Under the pieces are notes generated by a model. It searched no databases. It saw only the letters and a list, made by a program, of their open reading frames with translations, and had not been told where the DNA came from. From a virus: a stretch of 54,805 bases of DNA. Every line of letters starts with the position of its first letter. Position 1 is the first letter of the stretch. The stretch spans positions 1 to 54,805 of the IMG/VR virus record IMGVR_UViG_3300029826_000003. One strand, given 5' to 3'. Shown here in pieces: positions 32,690-41,258 of this stretch. The position numbers were made by a program, and so were the translations under genes.

Positions 32690-34987
32690 ATGCCCGATAT
32701 TGCCTCCCCCTACTGGCGTGAAATGGATCTGGAGAACGATCAGATCCAGCCCAACGGATTTCCGCCCGGCATGCCGGCTTATATCGACCAGTCCGGCCGA
32801 ATGGTCATGGGGGCGATTAAACGATCATGGGACAGGTCGAATCCTCTCTACGAAACGACCGGCGTTTCCGATACCTATATCGTGACGCCCGCAGCGGATA
32901 CGCTTTCGCTCAATCTGTACGAAATCATCCGTGTTCGGGCTCATGCTTCCAATACGACCACGACGCCGACGCTTCAGTTTTCGAAGACTGCAGCGGCCGT
33001 CATCATCAAGGTCGGCTCAGCGGGTACGACAGCGCTCGTTGCGGGCGATATTCTCGCCGGAGCCGATCATTCGTTCTGGTGGAACGGCACGAACTGGATT
33101 CTTTCCAATCCAGCCAGCGGAACGCTCGGAGACGTCGAAGGTCCGGCATCTGCCGTAGACGGAAATTTTGCGGCATTCGATGGGACGACTGGAAAGCTCA
33201 TCAAGGATAGCGGGTCTGCCGCTGCATCCTTTGCTACCGCTGCGCAGGGCGCGTTGGCTGACACGTCGCTTCAGTCTGGTGATATCGGATCGACGGTACA
33301 GCCGTATAGTCCCAACCTCGATGCATGGGCCTTGACGACGACGGCGGAAAAGCTGTCGACAGCATCCAATCTGGGCGATCTTGCCGATGTCGGTCAGGCC
33401 AATCTCAATCTAGGTCTTTCGACACGTGTCGGCAAATATGCGGTCGCGCCATCCACGGCGGCGCTGCAGGCGGCTATCGATGCGATAGCCGCTGATCTCG
33501 CAACCGGCGATCCGACTCGTCACGCCTATCTTGATATCGGTCCCGGCAGCTTTTCGCTTGGCCAGATCGTACTCAAGGATCGCGTCATTTTGCGTGGTGC
33601 GGGACCTCAGGCAACTGAGATCAAGCTGGCAAACGGAACCAACATTGACCTGATCCAGAGCGTCAATTTCAATACTCTTACCGGCACCAATAAATGGCTT
33701 GCCGCCGATGGCGTCCCGTCCTTCATCGGACTTGAGAAACTGCGACTCAACGGCAACAAGGTCAACCAGACGGCGGGCCGCTGCATGTCGCTCTATGCCA
33801 AAGGCCTCTATTTTGACAACGTCATCATCACTGACGCCTTCAGCGACGGCATTTACAGCGAATGCGGCGAAAACCCCGGCGTCAGCACCTGGGATACGCT
33901 GCCGGAGGGCTGTACAGGCCTGCTGCAAATCCTGCAGTGCGGTGGCCACGGCTGGTTCATGCGCGGGCCGCACGATCTCTTCGTCAAGAAGGTTACCAGC
34001 CTCATCAACGATGGCAGCGGCATGGTCGTGCAGAGCGCAGCCGGATCCTATATGGCATCGGTCGACCTCGACATGATCCATTGCTACGCCAATGGCGGCT
34101 ACGGCCTGCAAACGATCGGGTCCGAGGTAAGGGCCTCGATCGCGCGCCTTGAGGACAATTACGGTCCGGGCTTCTATTCGCAGGGCGCGAAGAACTGCAT
34201 GTTCGGCCTGATGAGCCTCTTCGATAATTGTCGCACAAACGGGGATTATCAGGCGGTTCTCGACGCGAACAGCAGCTACAACACGCTCAACGTCCGCGCA
34301 CGGACCGTCGGCCGCGCGGCCGCCGGCGGGATCCAGATCGCCGGCGGAAACAACTCGCTCAGCGGCCGCATCGGTGGCGACGTCAGCGGAGGCGGAAACT
34401 CCACCGGAATCGGTCTCGACATCAACAACTGCGGCTTCAACAACGTTGACATCGTTATCCACGATTTCAGCGGAGCAGGCGGAATCGGCCTGCGTACCCA
34501 GTCGGCGGCACAGATCTTCTGGTCCCGTGTCGCGGCCATCATCCAGAACTGCGATACGCTTTGGAGCAACGGCGTCGCGGGAACCAACAATCACTTCGAC
34601 ATAGTTGGTGACTGCACTGCGGCGCAGACACGATTTGCAGGCGTCGGTCCAAACACTGGAGATCCACGCGAACAAATCAATGCACATCTCTACAAGACCG
34701 GTACCGGCGTTCTCGCATCAAGGGCAAAGATCTCTGCTGACATCGATCTCAATTCTACGGCGGAGCAGGCGATCTCCGTCAATCCCAAACTGTTGGCCGC
34801 ACCGAAGAAAGAGGACGTGAAGGTCTCTATCTCGACGTCCGCCTATGCAGGAACTGCCGCGGCTATCCAGTACCTCTATGTCCGCGAGGACCTGCTGACA
34901 GCGACCAACATCACCGTGATGGCCAAGCTATCGACCGCGCTCGGAACTGCCTTCACCGGAAAAATCAACATTGATGTCTCGCTCTAG
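32690..34987 (+). CDS. tailspike with right-handed beta-helix
   Basis: 765 residues. An N-terminal module (WNGTNWILSNPASG at ~140-150) is a common fibre linker. From ~255 a pectate-lyase-like beta-helix: LDIGPGSFSLGQIVLKDRVI, LRGAGPQATEIKLANGTN, many Asn/Gly turns such as NNCGFNNVDIVIHD. C-terminal beta cap. Probably degrades or binds a surface polysaccharide; catalytic residues cannot be named from sequence alone. Confidence 0.85.
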   Translation: MPDIASPYWREMDLENDQIQPNGFPPGMPAYIDQSGRMVMGAIKRSWDRSNPLYETTGVSDTYIVTPAADTLSLNLYEIIRVRAHASNTTTTPTLQFSKTAAAVIIKVGSAGTTALVAGDILAGADHSFWWNGTNWILSNPASGTLGDVEGPASAVDGNFAAFDGTTGKLIKDSGSAAASFATAAQGALADTSLQSGDIGSTVQPYSPNLDAWALTTTAEKLSTASNLGDLADVGQANLNLGLSTRVGKYAVAPSTAALQAAIDAIAADLATGDPTRHAYLDIGPGSFSLGQIVLKDRVILRGAGPQATEIKLANGTNIDLIQSVNFNTLTGTNKWLAADGVPSFIGLEKLRLNGNKVNQTAGRCMSLYAKGLYFDNVIITDAFSDGIYSECGENPGVSTWDTLPEGCTGLLQILQCGGHGWFMRGPHDLFVKKVTSLINDGSGMVVQSAAGSYMASVDLDMIHCYANGGYGLQTIGSEVRASIARLEDNYGPGFYSQGAKNCMFGLMSLFDNCRTNGDYQAVLDANSSYNTLNVRARTVGRAAAGGIQIAGGNNSLSGRIGGDVSGGGNSTGIGLDINNCGFNNVDIVIHDFSGAGGIGLRTQSAAQIFWSRVAAIIQNCDTLWSNGVAGTNNHFDIVGDCTAAQTRFAGVGPNTGDPREQINAHLYKTGTGVLASRAKISADIDLNSTAEQAISVNPKLLAAPKKEDVKVSISTSAYAGTAAAIQYLYVREDLLTATNITVMAKLSTALGTAFTGKINIDVSL

Positions 34988-34997
34988 GAGCGCCACC

Positions 34998-35675
34998 ATG
35001 CAGGGAAATTTTGCCGCCGCTTTGAAAACGGTCCTCGGCTTCGAGGGAGGCTATGTGAACAATCCAAAAGATCCCGGCGGCAAGACGAACATGGGAATCA
35101 CGCAACGCGTATATACCGCGTGGCGGCAAGCACGTGGACTTCCTGCGCAAGAGGTGCGGCAGATTTCTTCCGGAGAAGTCGCGACGATCTATCGGAATGA
35201 ATACGCCAATCCTGTGCGCTTCGATGATCTTCCGTCCGGAGTGGATCTGATCGTCTTTGACGGGGCGGTCAATTCCGGCGTCTCGCGCTCATCGAAGTGG
35301 CTCCAGAAGGCCGTCCGAGTCACGCAGGACGGACAGGTCGGCCCGCTGACATTGTCGGTGGTTTCGGCGCGCGCCCCGTCCACCGTCATCAACGCCATCG
35401 CCGACATGCGGCTTTCGTTCCTGCAGGGTCTCAGGACATGGTCTACCTTCCGCCGGGGCTGGAAGAGCCGCGTCGCGCAAGTGCGCGGCATGGCGTTGAT
35501 GCAGGCCCACCTCTCCGTCGATGCGAGAGCGCCTGCGAGCGCCGCTTCAATGACGGTCGCTGACATCGTCGCCAAACATGCTTCCGTGACCCGTAGAGGC
35601 CCGCTGAGAGCGATTTTTGATTTTCTGCTCCGAATGTCCGGACAGCGCAACGGCACTTCTCTGGCCAAAGCATAG
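34998..35675 (+). CDS. GH108-type endolysin
   Basis: 225 residues from ATG 34998 (AGGAGC upstream). Catalytic motif FEGGYVNNPKDPGGKTNMGI with Glu16 as the presumed acid; then VRFDDLPSGVDLIVFDGAVN and a peptidoglycan-binding part WLQKAVRVTQDGQVGPLTL. Glycosyl hydrolase family 108 N-acetylmuramidase. No signal peptide, so it needs a holin; a holin-like gene follows. Confidence 0.93.
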   Translation: MQGNFAAALKTVLGFEGGYVNNPKDPGGKTNMGITQRVYTAWRQARGLPAQEVRQISSGEVATIYRNEYANPVRFDDLPSGVDLIVFDGAVNSGVSRSSKWLQKAVRVTQDGQVGPLTLSVVSARAPSTVINAIADMRLSFLQGLRTWSTFRRGWKSRVAQVRGMALMQAHLSVDARAPASAASMTVADIVAKHASVTRRGPLRAIFDFLLRMSGQRNGTSLAKA

Positions 35676-35697
35676 AAACCCTGAAAGGAAAATACCC

Positions 35698-36222
35698 ATG
35701 TTCCCTATTCGAATCATTCTGGCGCTGGCGCTGGTATCTCTCGCTATCGAACCTGCCTTTGCGCAGACCGCGTCCACGGTCCAGAGCTATACTATCGATT
35801 TCACGCAGATCGTTGTGGCCGTGCTTTCTCTCGTCGGCACGGTAGGCGCTGCGATCGCGACGGCATGGATCGCCAAGCTTTCCAAGTCGGCAGGGCTCAC
35901 GCTCGACCAGCAGCAACGCGATGCCATTGAAGGCGGCGCGGAAAGCGTTGCCAACATGATGATAGGCCGCATCAAGGACGGATCGATCAAACTGACGACG
36001 AAGAATGCGGCCATCGCCGAATTCACCAATCTCCTGCTGACCCACTATCCCGACGCGCTGGCTTATTTCGGTCTTGACAAGGACCCGGCGAAACTCGCCA
36101 ACCTGATCGAGGCAAGGCTGGAGAAATATGGCATCATCCCGGCCATCGCCAATGATGCAAGTGCGCCTGCCGCGGCTGCTGCTCCGGCCCCCGTTGCCGG
36201 CGTTCCTGTGGCTGGCGCATGA
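35698..36222 (+). CDS. holin-like protein with signal peptide
   Basis: 174 residues, AAAGGAA upstream. An N-terminal hydrophobic segment ending FAQ looks like a signal sequence; a second hydrophobic stretch (IVVAVLSLVGTVGAAIATAW) follows at ~36-55. Then an amphipathic region with AIAEFTNLLLTHYPDALAYF, and an Ala/Pro-rich tail. Resembles LLH-type holins. ATGA overlap with the next gene. Confidence 0.65.
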   Translation: MFPIRIILALALVSLAIEPAFAQTASTVQSYTIDFTQIVVAVLSLVGTVGAAIATAWIAKLSKSAGLTLDQQQRDAIEGGAESVANMMIGRIKDGSIKLTTKNAAIAEFTNLLLTHYPDALAYFGLDKDPAKLANLIEARLEKYGIIPAIANDASAPAAAAAPAPVAGVPVAGA

Positions 36223-36449
36223 GCACAGTCGCGAGTGCCCTTGTGTCGGCCGTTCTGGCCGGCATTACAGCGCTCATCAAAATGTGGATGACGCAACGTC
36301 AGAACGCTACGAATGCCCAGGACGTGGGACGATTCGCAGCGGAACGCGATGCGGCGATCAAGGCAGCGGAGACGATAGATGCAATGGCACAAGCCGATTC
36401 CGGTTATGGCAATGATGCTTCTGGCAGGCTGCGTTCAGGTACCTTCTGA
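36219..36449 (+). CDS. candidate inner-membrane spanin
   Basis: 76 residues: an N-terminal membrane segment (ASALVSAVLAGITALIKMW) then a charged helix (DVGRFAAERDAAIKAAETID). The next gene, a lipoprotein, starts inside it in another frame, as Rz1 does in Rz. Short for an i-spanin, so the role is an inference from layout. Confidence 0.55.
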   Translation: MSTVASALVSAVLAGITALIKMWMTQRQNATNAQDVGRFAAERDAAIKAAETIDAMAQADSGYGNDASGRLRSGTF

Positions 36450-36633
36450 GGCCATTGTCCGGCCGGCATGTCCAACGATCAAGACCTATACGGCAGCGGA
36501 ACAGAAACAGGTTTCCGACGAAATCGTCTCATTGCCGCAGGATGCAGAAACACGTGTGTTCATCCGTGACTATGGCGCGCTTCGTGATCAGGTCAGGGCA
36601 TGCCGGTCGATTGGAACGAATACCTCGAAATGA
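36379..36633 (+). CDS. outer-membrane spanin-like lipoprotein
   Basis: 84 residues. A short signal peptide ends in the lipobox LLAGC (Cys18). Mature part is soluble and contains RPACPTIKTYTAAEQKQVSD. Starts 71 bp before the previous gene ends. Expected to join the inner-membrane spanin and fuse the membranes at lysis. Confidence 0.75.
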   Translation: MQWHKPIPVMAMMLLAGCVQVPSEAIVRPACPTIKTYTAAEQKQVSDEIVSLPQDAETRVFIRDYGALRDQVRACRSIGTNTSK

Positions 36634-37010
36634 GCCCGAAAGACCTTCTTGATACGGCGTCGCGACGGCTGGAGCCGATTGCCGAAAGCGTCTATCTGCG
36701 CTTTGTCGGTCGAGCCGTCATGGTTGCCGTAGTTCCCGTAGGAATCTTCCTGTGGGGATATCAGCTATCCACGAGCCGCGACATGCAGAAGGAAGCAAAC
36801 GATCAGGCCGTCGCGATAGGACGTCTCACAGTTCTAACTGAGCAGCTACGGGAGGACGTCAACAACCGTAGCTCAGACCGATATACAGGCGCTCAGGCCG
36901 CGCGTGACTGGCGTGAGCAGCACGATCGGGACCAGCGACAGGATTCTCGAATAGACTTACTGGAGAATCGTCTCCACAATCTGGAAGTCTCAGATCGCAA
37001 CCATCGCTAA
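36630..37010 (+). CDS. membrane-anchored coiled-coil protein
   Basis: 126 residues from ATG 36630 (ATGA overlap); ATG 36600 (MPVDWNEYLE) would give 136. One membrane segment (AVMVAVVPVGIFLWGYQL), then a coiled coil ending RIDLLENRLHNLE. An alternative i-spanin candidate. Confidence 0.65.
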   Translation: MSPKDLLDTASRRLEPIAESVYLRFVGRAVMVAVVPVGIFLWGYQLSTSRDMQKEANDQAVAIGRLTVLTEQLREDVNNRSSDRYTGAQAARDWREQHDRDQRQDSRIDLLENRLHNLEVSDRNHR

Positions 37011-37025
37011 CAGAAAGGACCACGC

Positions 37026-37367
37026 ATGCCAACGCAACACGAAATCGTACAGGCAGGTATCAAGAAATACGCCGTCATCGAAATGCGGCTCGAGCAGGCC
37101 ACGCGGACGATTCTCCAGATGGAGAAGGATTACCGCAATGCCTACAGCGAAGGCTTGTTCACGTCCGATGAATACGTCGATGCGATCAACAGAACGCGCA
37201 TGATCGCGGGCCAGATCGCGGCAGTGACTGCATCGGTCTATTCGGCCCATCGCAGTGACACCGAAATTGTCAAGAAAGCGGGCGCGGATATCGCGGAACC
37301 ATATGCCGTCGTGAAATCCATCCCAACGAATTTCGTGCGCCCCATGGACGGCGGAGGATCGCGCTGA
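37026..37367 (+). CDS. unknown small helical protein
   Basis: 113 residues, GAAAGGAC upstream. Soluble, helical (IEMRLEQATRTILQMEKDYR), no family recognised. Between lysis-region membrane proteins. Confidence 0.65.
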   Translation: MPTQHEIVQAGIKKYAVIEMRLEQATRTILQMEKDYRNAYSEGLFTSDEYVDAINRTRMIAGQIAAVTASVYSAHRSDTEIVKKAGADIAEPYAVVKSIPTNFVRPMDGGGSR

Positions 37368-37368
37368 A

Positions 37369-37857
37369 ATGAGTTGGTATTGGACGGCACTAGGCGCTTT
37401 CGCGCTCTTCGTCGTCGCGTTCTCGTGGAAGGTTCCGAGAGCGTGGCTATGGATAGGATTGGGGGCGGTTTCGTTCGTCGCTTCTTCCATATGGTGGGAC
37501 AATGGACTCCCCTATGGAGCATGGTTTGGCGGCATAACGGACCTCGTCATATGCCTCCTGATCACCGAAACAGCGCGATACAGGTGGGAACTGTGGTTCT
37601 CCTACGCCTTCGGCCTCATGATGCTCGTCGATGCGCTCAATCTCATGGGGGCGGTGCCAAGTCATTACGTTTTCGCCGTCACCCTCGAATTGCTTAACTG
37701 GGCCGCGCTCTTCGTCATTTTCATTACGGCACTATTGCAATGGATCGGGCAGGATGTCGTTTTTTCTGGGTGGGCTTCTCATCTTGGGGCTGGTCGTCTT
37801 TATCGTGCGCTCCACACGAAAAGGCGAGCGCCTGCGTGGTGGCGAATCAAAGGATGA
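37369..37857 (+). CDS. polytopic membrane protein
   Basis: 162 residues with about five hydrophobic segments, such as ALGAFALFVVAFSWKV and LELLNWAALFVIFITALLQW. Rich in Trp. Basic C-terminus. Could be a second holin or pinholin; unproven. ATGA overlap with the next gene. Confidence 0.65.
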   Translation: MSWYWTALGAFALFVVAFSWKVPRAWLWIGLGAVSFVASSIWWDNGLPYGAWFGGITDLVICLLITETARYRWELWFSYAFGLMMLVDALNLMGAVPSHYVFAVTLELLNWAALFVIFITALLQWIGQDVVFSGWASHLGAGRLYRALHTKRRAPAWWRIKG

Positions 37858-38174
37858 CGCCAGATCCAGGCGCAGACCTTCTTGAAAAGATTATCGGAGC
37901 GTCCAGCGGCAGTCTGCTAGCCGTTATCCTGATCCCTCCGAGATCTCGCAAGGAGTTCGGGCGTCGCATCATATCCAGTATCATCGGCGGCATCGTCTTC
38001 GCTTCACCGGCTCGCGATATGGTTTCCTTTGCCAAAGACGGCGATGGGCTTCTTGCCGGCGCTTGTCTCGCTGGATTCAGCATATGGTGGGCAGGTGGCG
38101 CCTTGATCCGTATCATTCAGACGTGGAAGCCTCCCGTTCCGAATCCGGAGGAAGAGAAAGAAGCCGCTGAGTAA
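37854..38174 (+). CDS. DUF6107-like membrane protein
   Basis: 106 residues from ATG 37854. Pattern KIIGASSGSLLAVILIPPRS, RKEFGRRIISSIIGGIVFAS, AGFSIWWAGGALIRII with two or three membrane segments, as in the DUF6107 family of alphaproteobacterial phages. Last gene before the late terminator. Confidence 0.75.
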   Translation: MTPDPGADLLEKIIGASSGSLLAVILIPPRSRKEFGRRIISSIIGGIVFASPARDMVSFAKDGDGLLAGACLAGFSIWWAGGALIRIIQTWKPPVPNPEEEKEAAE

Positions 38175-38379
38175 CCCGATCTCCTCTCGAGCGGAGAGGT
38201 TCATGACCACTGATCCTGTTCAAATTTCCCTGCTTGGCTTCGGCCGGCAGGGGATTTTTTCTATTTTTGCCTCCGAGAAGATCGAAGACGGTCATCACGG
38301 TGATCATGACAAGCAAGCACCCGATCGGCCAGACGATAGCGCCAATGGGACTCGCCAGGAAAAGGATGAAATTGAGCAT
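38113..38379 (-). CDS. possible small membrane protein across the terminator
   Basis: 88 residues from ATG 38379 with AGGATG upstream. One or two N-terminal membrane segments (FILFLASPIGAIVWPIG; CLLVMITVMTVFDLL), then a basic tail that reads through the late terminator and overlaps the end of the DUF6107-like gene. The N-terminal half looks real; the tail may be accidental. Confidence 0.5.
   Translation of the reverse strand: MLNFILFLASPIGAIVWPIGCLLVMITVMTVFDLLGGKNRKNPLPAEAKQGNLNRISGHEPLRSRGDRVTQRLLSLPPDSEREASTSE
38228..38270 (+). terminator. late operon terminator with TTCG loop
   Basis: CCCTGC-T-TGGC / TTCG / GCCG-GCAGGG, about ten pairs with one bulge, then GATTTTTTCTATTTTT. Ends the rightward late transcript. 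Confidence 0.9.
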
Positions 38380-38388
38380 CTGAGCATC

Positions 38389-38745
38389 CTATCTGGAATT
38401 GATTATATTGCCATACTCTGCCATCCAATCGGGGTGACTTGCTCGCCAATCTGACCAGCTCTCGTCAGTTAGCTTCCAGTCAATCCATTCTTGGATGTCA
38501 GGCTTCGGCGTAAACGGAGCGGCATTCGGATCGGCGCAGCGTTCGCACACGCCATTCCTTTCGCCATCCAGGTAGTTTGCTCGATGTTCGTCGCAGAAAA
38601 ACAGTCCGCAATATTCCATCGGATCTCCGCCACAAGCGTAATAAATCCCGCGATGGATACGTTTGTTGCAACTAGGGTGATCGCAAATCGCCGGAACGCA
38701 GTATCCCTGATCGCGTCTATTGTGCTCGTAACATGCGTATCCCAT
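38389..38745 (-). CDS. Cys/His-rich zinc-binding phage protein
   Basis: 118 residues. Cys and His pairs: CDHPSCNKRIHRG, YYACGG, YCGLFFCDEH, CERC. Likely two zinc sites. Same pattern as an uncharacterised phage family. Last gene of the leftward cassette array. Confidence 0.78.
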   Translation of the reverse strand: MGYACYEHNRRDQGYCVPAICDHPSCNKRIHRGIYYACGGDPMEYCGLFFCDEHRANYLDGERNGVCERCADPNAAPFTPKPDIQEWIDWKLTDESWSDWRASHPDWMAEYGNIINSR

Positions 38746-38766
38746 GTCGGCCTCCTGTTCGGAATG

Positions 38767-39039
38767 CTAAAATCCGGTGTCAATTAGCAACCCTGGCGGC
38801 ATCCCCCATCCGCTTACGACCCAACCATGCTTTTCGCTTGACCACTCCATGTCATAGCAGTGATAAGTCGAATAGTCAGTAAGATCTGGCCATGAGCCAT
38901 CGTCTTCCTGATATGGGAATCGCCAGTCTACACCGATAAATAGACCACGCGAGCTGTCAATGCTGCCTATCTCGTCGGAAACCCCGCGCATGAATACCTT
39001 ATCACCAATCTGTGGTGTTCGAAGATCATCGTGATCCAT
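38767..39039 (-). CDS. unknown cassette gene
   Basis: 90 residues from ATG 39039, 1 bp after the previous stop. Acidic, Trp-rich (SWPDLTDYSTYHCYDMEWSS). No family recognised. Confidence 0.65.
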   Translation of the reverse strand: MDHDDLRTPQIGDKVFMRGVSDEIGSIDSSRGLFIGVDWRFPYQEDDGSWPDLTDYSTYHCYDMEWSSEKHGWVVSGWGMPPGLLIDTGF

Positions 39040-39040
39040 C

Positions 39041-39313
39041 TCAGTAGCACAAAGCACTCGTGATGTGCTGGTAGGCGTTCTTGAGATCGGATATCGCCTC
39101 TGCCAGTTCTTGTTTAGTCTCGGGGTAGTCCTCGATCGGAAAAAACTCGATATCGTCTATGACACGGCTGATGAGTGCGCGGATGTCCCTGAGTGCGTCG
39201 CGGCGAAAGTTGTTCATCTTTTTCCTCCTGCTCAGATCAAATTTCGCTTCAATCCACTCACGACAAAACGCCGCTCGCTCTTCGGGTGTAAGCCCGTCTT
39301 CATCGTTAGTCAT
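39041..39313 (-). CDS. unknown cassette gene
   Basis: 90 residues. N-terminus TNDEDGLTPEERAAFCREW; the rest is helical (RDALRDIRALISRVIDDIEF). No family recognised. Confidence 0.65.
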   Translation of the reverse strand: MTNDEDGLTPEERAAFCREWIEAKFDLSRRKKMNNFRRDALRDIRALISRVIDDIEFFPIEDYPETKQELAEAISDLKNAYQHITSALCY

Positions 39314-39315
39314 GG

Positions 39316-39537
39316 CTAATCTCCTTCGACAATAATGCCGAGCCGTCGTACGAGGTCTTCAGCGCTGCATCCGTCATCGAATGCGAAATCCTGACAATGA
39401 CCGCTCTCGTCATCCTCTCCAGTGATCTCGCGGGCACATCTGGCGATGTCATAGAGCATTTTCAGGTGCTGCATAACGAGCGCATGCAGGCCATGCAGAG
39501 CGAGCATTTCCGTCCTACTGATAGACTTCTTCAACAT
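39316..39537 (-). CDS. unknown cassette gene
   Basis: 73 residues from ATG 39537. It follows CTGAATAGGAG (39555-39545), one copy of the shared start module. The tract continues upstream in frame to 39561, but that would skip the ribosome site. Helical, rich in Leu and His. Confidence 0.65.
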   Translation of the reverse strand: MLKKSISRTEMLALHGLHALVMQHLKMLYDIARCAREITGEDDESGHCQDFAFDDGCSAEDLVRRLGIIVEGD

Positions 39538-39557
39538 CGTTACACTCCTATTCAGAT

Positions 39558-39857
39558 TCAATTGTCCCGCAGCGCGTCAAGACCGAGCATCTCCCGGCAC
39601 TGGGCGGCCGCCCACGGTAGATAGCGCTCGAACGCATCCACGAGGTCGCGGTGTCCATTTTCGTCGGTGCAAGCCATGAGAATGCCCAAGAGCGCCACTG
39701 TCATCCCGGCCATCGTCGCTTCCGCGTTATCCGCCGTGATAACGAAATTTCCATCCGCGAAGGCATCGACGACGCGACGGCGTATCTCTTCGGCTCTGGC
39801 GTCGAATGGCGATTCCGGGTTGAAATCCGGCATGTCTTTGAAACTCGGGAACTTCAT
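39558..39857 (-). CDS. unknown cassette gene
   Basis: 99 residues starting MKFPSFKDMPDFNPESPFD, after the module CTGGAATAGGAG. Helical centre with AEATMAGMTVALLGILMACT. Pattern typical of a conserved phage family of unknown role. Confidence 0.68.
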   Translation of the reverse strand: MKFPSFKDMPDFNPESPFDARAEEIRRRVVDAFADGNFVITADNAEATMAGMTVALLGILMACTDENGHRDLVDAFERYLPWAAAQCREMLGLDALRDN

Positions 39858-39865
39858 GCCGGCTC

Positions 39866-40108
39866 CTATTCCAGAACACGCTCGAAGCGTCCGTCAAGAA
39901 ATTCCGATGCAGGGCGAACCCAGCACGTCCCGACCTTGCTATCGCGATATATGACGAGGGGCTCACCATCTTCCTCGCGGATACCGACGGCCTGTACCCA
40001 ATAGCGAGAACCACGATTTTTGTGCCGCCAATGGCTATTGATCGGTGCTGCGGTCCGCGTGGCTGCGACGCGCATCCGCGCTTTCTTCAAATCAAGTTCT
40101 GTATGCAT
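39866..40108 (-). CDS. DUF1653-like small protein
   Basis: 80 residues. WRHKNRGSRYWVQAVGI, then YRDSKVGTCWVRPASEFLDG match the DUF1653 pattern (H..RG..Y.V....Y.D...W.RP..EF.DG.F). Small beta domain of unknown function. Preceded by the module CTGAATAGGAGG (40128-40117). Confidence 0.75.
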   Translation of the reverse strand: MHTELDLKKARMRVAATRTAAPINSHWRHKNRGSRYWVQAVGIREEDGEPLVIYRDSKVGTCWVRPASEFLDGRFERVLE

Positions 40109-40120
40109 CTAACGTCCCTC

Positions 40121-40513
40121 CTATTCAGAATCCCGTGAAGCGCGCATCGCGGCGACTTTTTTGAGTGCTTCTTCCTTTATCTTCCGCATCTCGCGCCGCT
40201 GCTCTTCGACCGCAGCCCAATAGTGCGACTTGGCATACTCTCCATCAAAAGTGACGGGCATTTCGGGGTCATTAAGAAGCGCCTGTTTGACCGAAAGCGT
40301 ATGTATTACAACCTTCTTTCCAGTCGCTCGATATTCGGCCCCGATCATGTTGTAGTATTCGTTCGTAGGGTCTCGTTTCAGCACCTGAAGGCATCCGTCC
40401 CAATATGCGGGTTCGACATCAACAAAGTGGATATCCGTATTGCCGACGGAGACTTCTTTATCTCCGCTCGGGTCGGCCTCCTGCAGGGCCGCAATCAAAT
40501 CCCGTGTTTTCAC
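40121..40513 (-). CDS. unknown cassette gene
   Basis: 130 residues. The N-terminus TRDLIAALQEADPSGDKEVS resembles phage proteins beginning 'LIAxLQxxDPxGxxEV'. Basic coiled C-terminus. Ends in S-E-TAG? The last residues are SRDSE, as in several rightward cassettes. Confidence 0.68.
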   Translation of the reverse strand: MKTRDLIAALQEADPSGDKEVSVGNTDIHFVDVEPAYWDGCLQVLKRDPTNEYYNMIGAEYRATGKKVVIHTLSVKQALLNDPEMPVTFDGEYAKSHYWAAVEEQRREMRKIKEEALKKVAAMRASRDSE

Positions 40514-40525
40514 GTTTGTCTCCCT

Positions 40526-40966
40526 TCAGGAATCGTCTGTCACTTCTGCCGGCTTGATCAGCCGGCGGTTGTCCTTCACCCCGGCATAGAGGGTCGCCAG
40601 CGCGATCGGCCGCATAGCCTCTTCCACGGTCATGCCGGCGATCATCTCGTTGTACATCTCAGCCTTTTTGCATGCGAGCTCGTAGGCTCCCGGACGAAGA
40701 TGAGCGCTGTACTGCCGATGCCTGCGCTTGTAACGGATCGTGTTGAAGAGAGGGTTCTCTGACTGGATAGCCTTCTTCTCTGCCTTCAGCGCCTCGGCAT
40801 GTGTGTCGAATTCGGTTGTTTCAGTTCGTGAGATACGATCTTTCCACGGCGAAAACGACGTGTGTTCGTAGGTTCGACGCGGCATATTTATGGTGCAACC
40901 CACGTATAGAAGAACGCCGTTCGCATCGAAATGGCGATAGAGGGTCGCCCTAACCTTGATCGGCAT
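40526..40966 (-). CDS. GIY-YIG-like nuclease domain protein
   Basis: 146 residues. TLYRHFDANGVLLYVGCTIN is the GIY-YIG entry in a degenerate form (LYR / LYVG), then RRTYEH for the catalytic Arg region and HAEALKAEKKAIQSENPLFN, where the Glu residues of such nucleases occur. Single domain followed by a helical tail. Could cut host DNA or act as a free-standing homing-type enzyme. Confidence 0.75.
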   Translation of the reverse strand: MPIKVRATLYRHFDANGVLLYVGCTINMPRRTYEHTSFSPWKDRISRTETTEFDTHAEALKAEKKAIQSENPLFNTIRYKRRHRQYSAHLRPGAYELACKKAEMYNEMIAGMTVEEAMRPIALATLYAGVKDNRRLIKPAEVTDDS

Positions 40967-41126
40967 TCCGCTTGATCCTCTTCAGGCAACGTGACTTCAA
41001 CCGCTTGGTCAATTCACGCAGATTTTCAGCTGTTGCGTCTCGTGCTTTTTCGACCAGCTCAAGCTCTCGCCTTTCATTGTCATACAAGACTGAACGCCAT
41101 GCGGCGTGGATGCGTTTTTTCGTCAT
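40950..41126 (-). CDS. small basic helical protein
   Basis: 58 residues, MTKKRIHAAWRSVLYDNERR; AAGGATC upstream. Nearly all helix, highly basic. Overlaps the next gene's start by 17 bp. First gene of the leftward array. Confidence 0.65.
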   Translation of the reverse strand: MTKKRIHAAWRSVLYDNERRELELVEKARDATAENLRELTKRLKSRCLKRIKRNADQG

Positions 41127-41183
41127 GATCCTTGTTTATCAAATTGGTTCCCCTTCGTCTACCGAAAAAAGGTAGAACGTACT

Positions 41184-41258
41184 ATGGACAAGCGCAAGCG
41201 GATGCCGTATGTTTTCTCGAAATTCAGTCTGAAAACCGCCGGAAGATATAAAAGATGA
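41184..41258 (+). CDS. 24-residue basic peptide, first of the rightward array
   Basis: Reads MDKRKRMPYVFSKFSLKTAG then RYKR; its TGA overlaps the next ATG. A TACTAT box overlaps its own ATG, so it may be a leader or an artefact. Confidence 0.4.
   Translation: MDKRKRMPYVFSKFSLKTAGRYKR

Noticed and set aside
33410-34687. 425-codon open frame on the minus strand
   Set aside because: Lies wholly antisense to the tailspike gene; long antisense frames are common in GC-rich coding sequence, and the translation has no recognisable features.
41127-41184. Promoters for the diverging cassette arrays
   Set aside because: A TACTAT box exists but no matching -35; the short CTACC/GGTAG inverted repeat alone is not enough.
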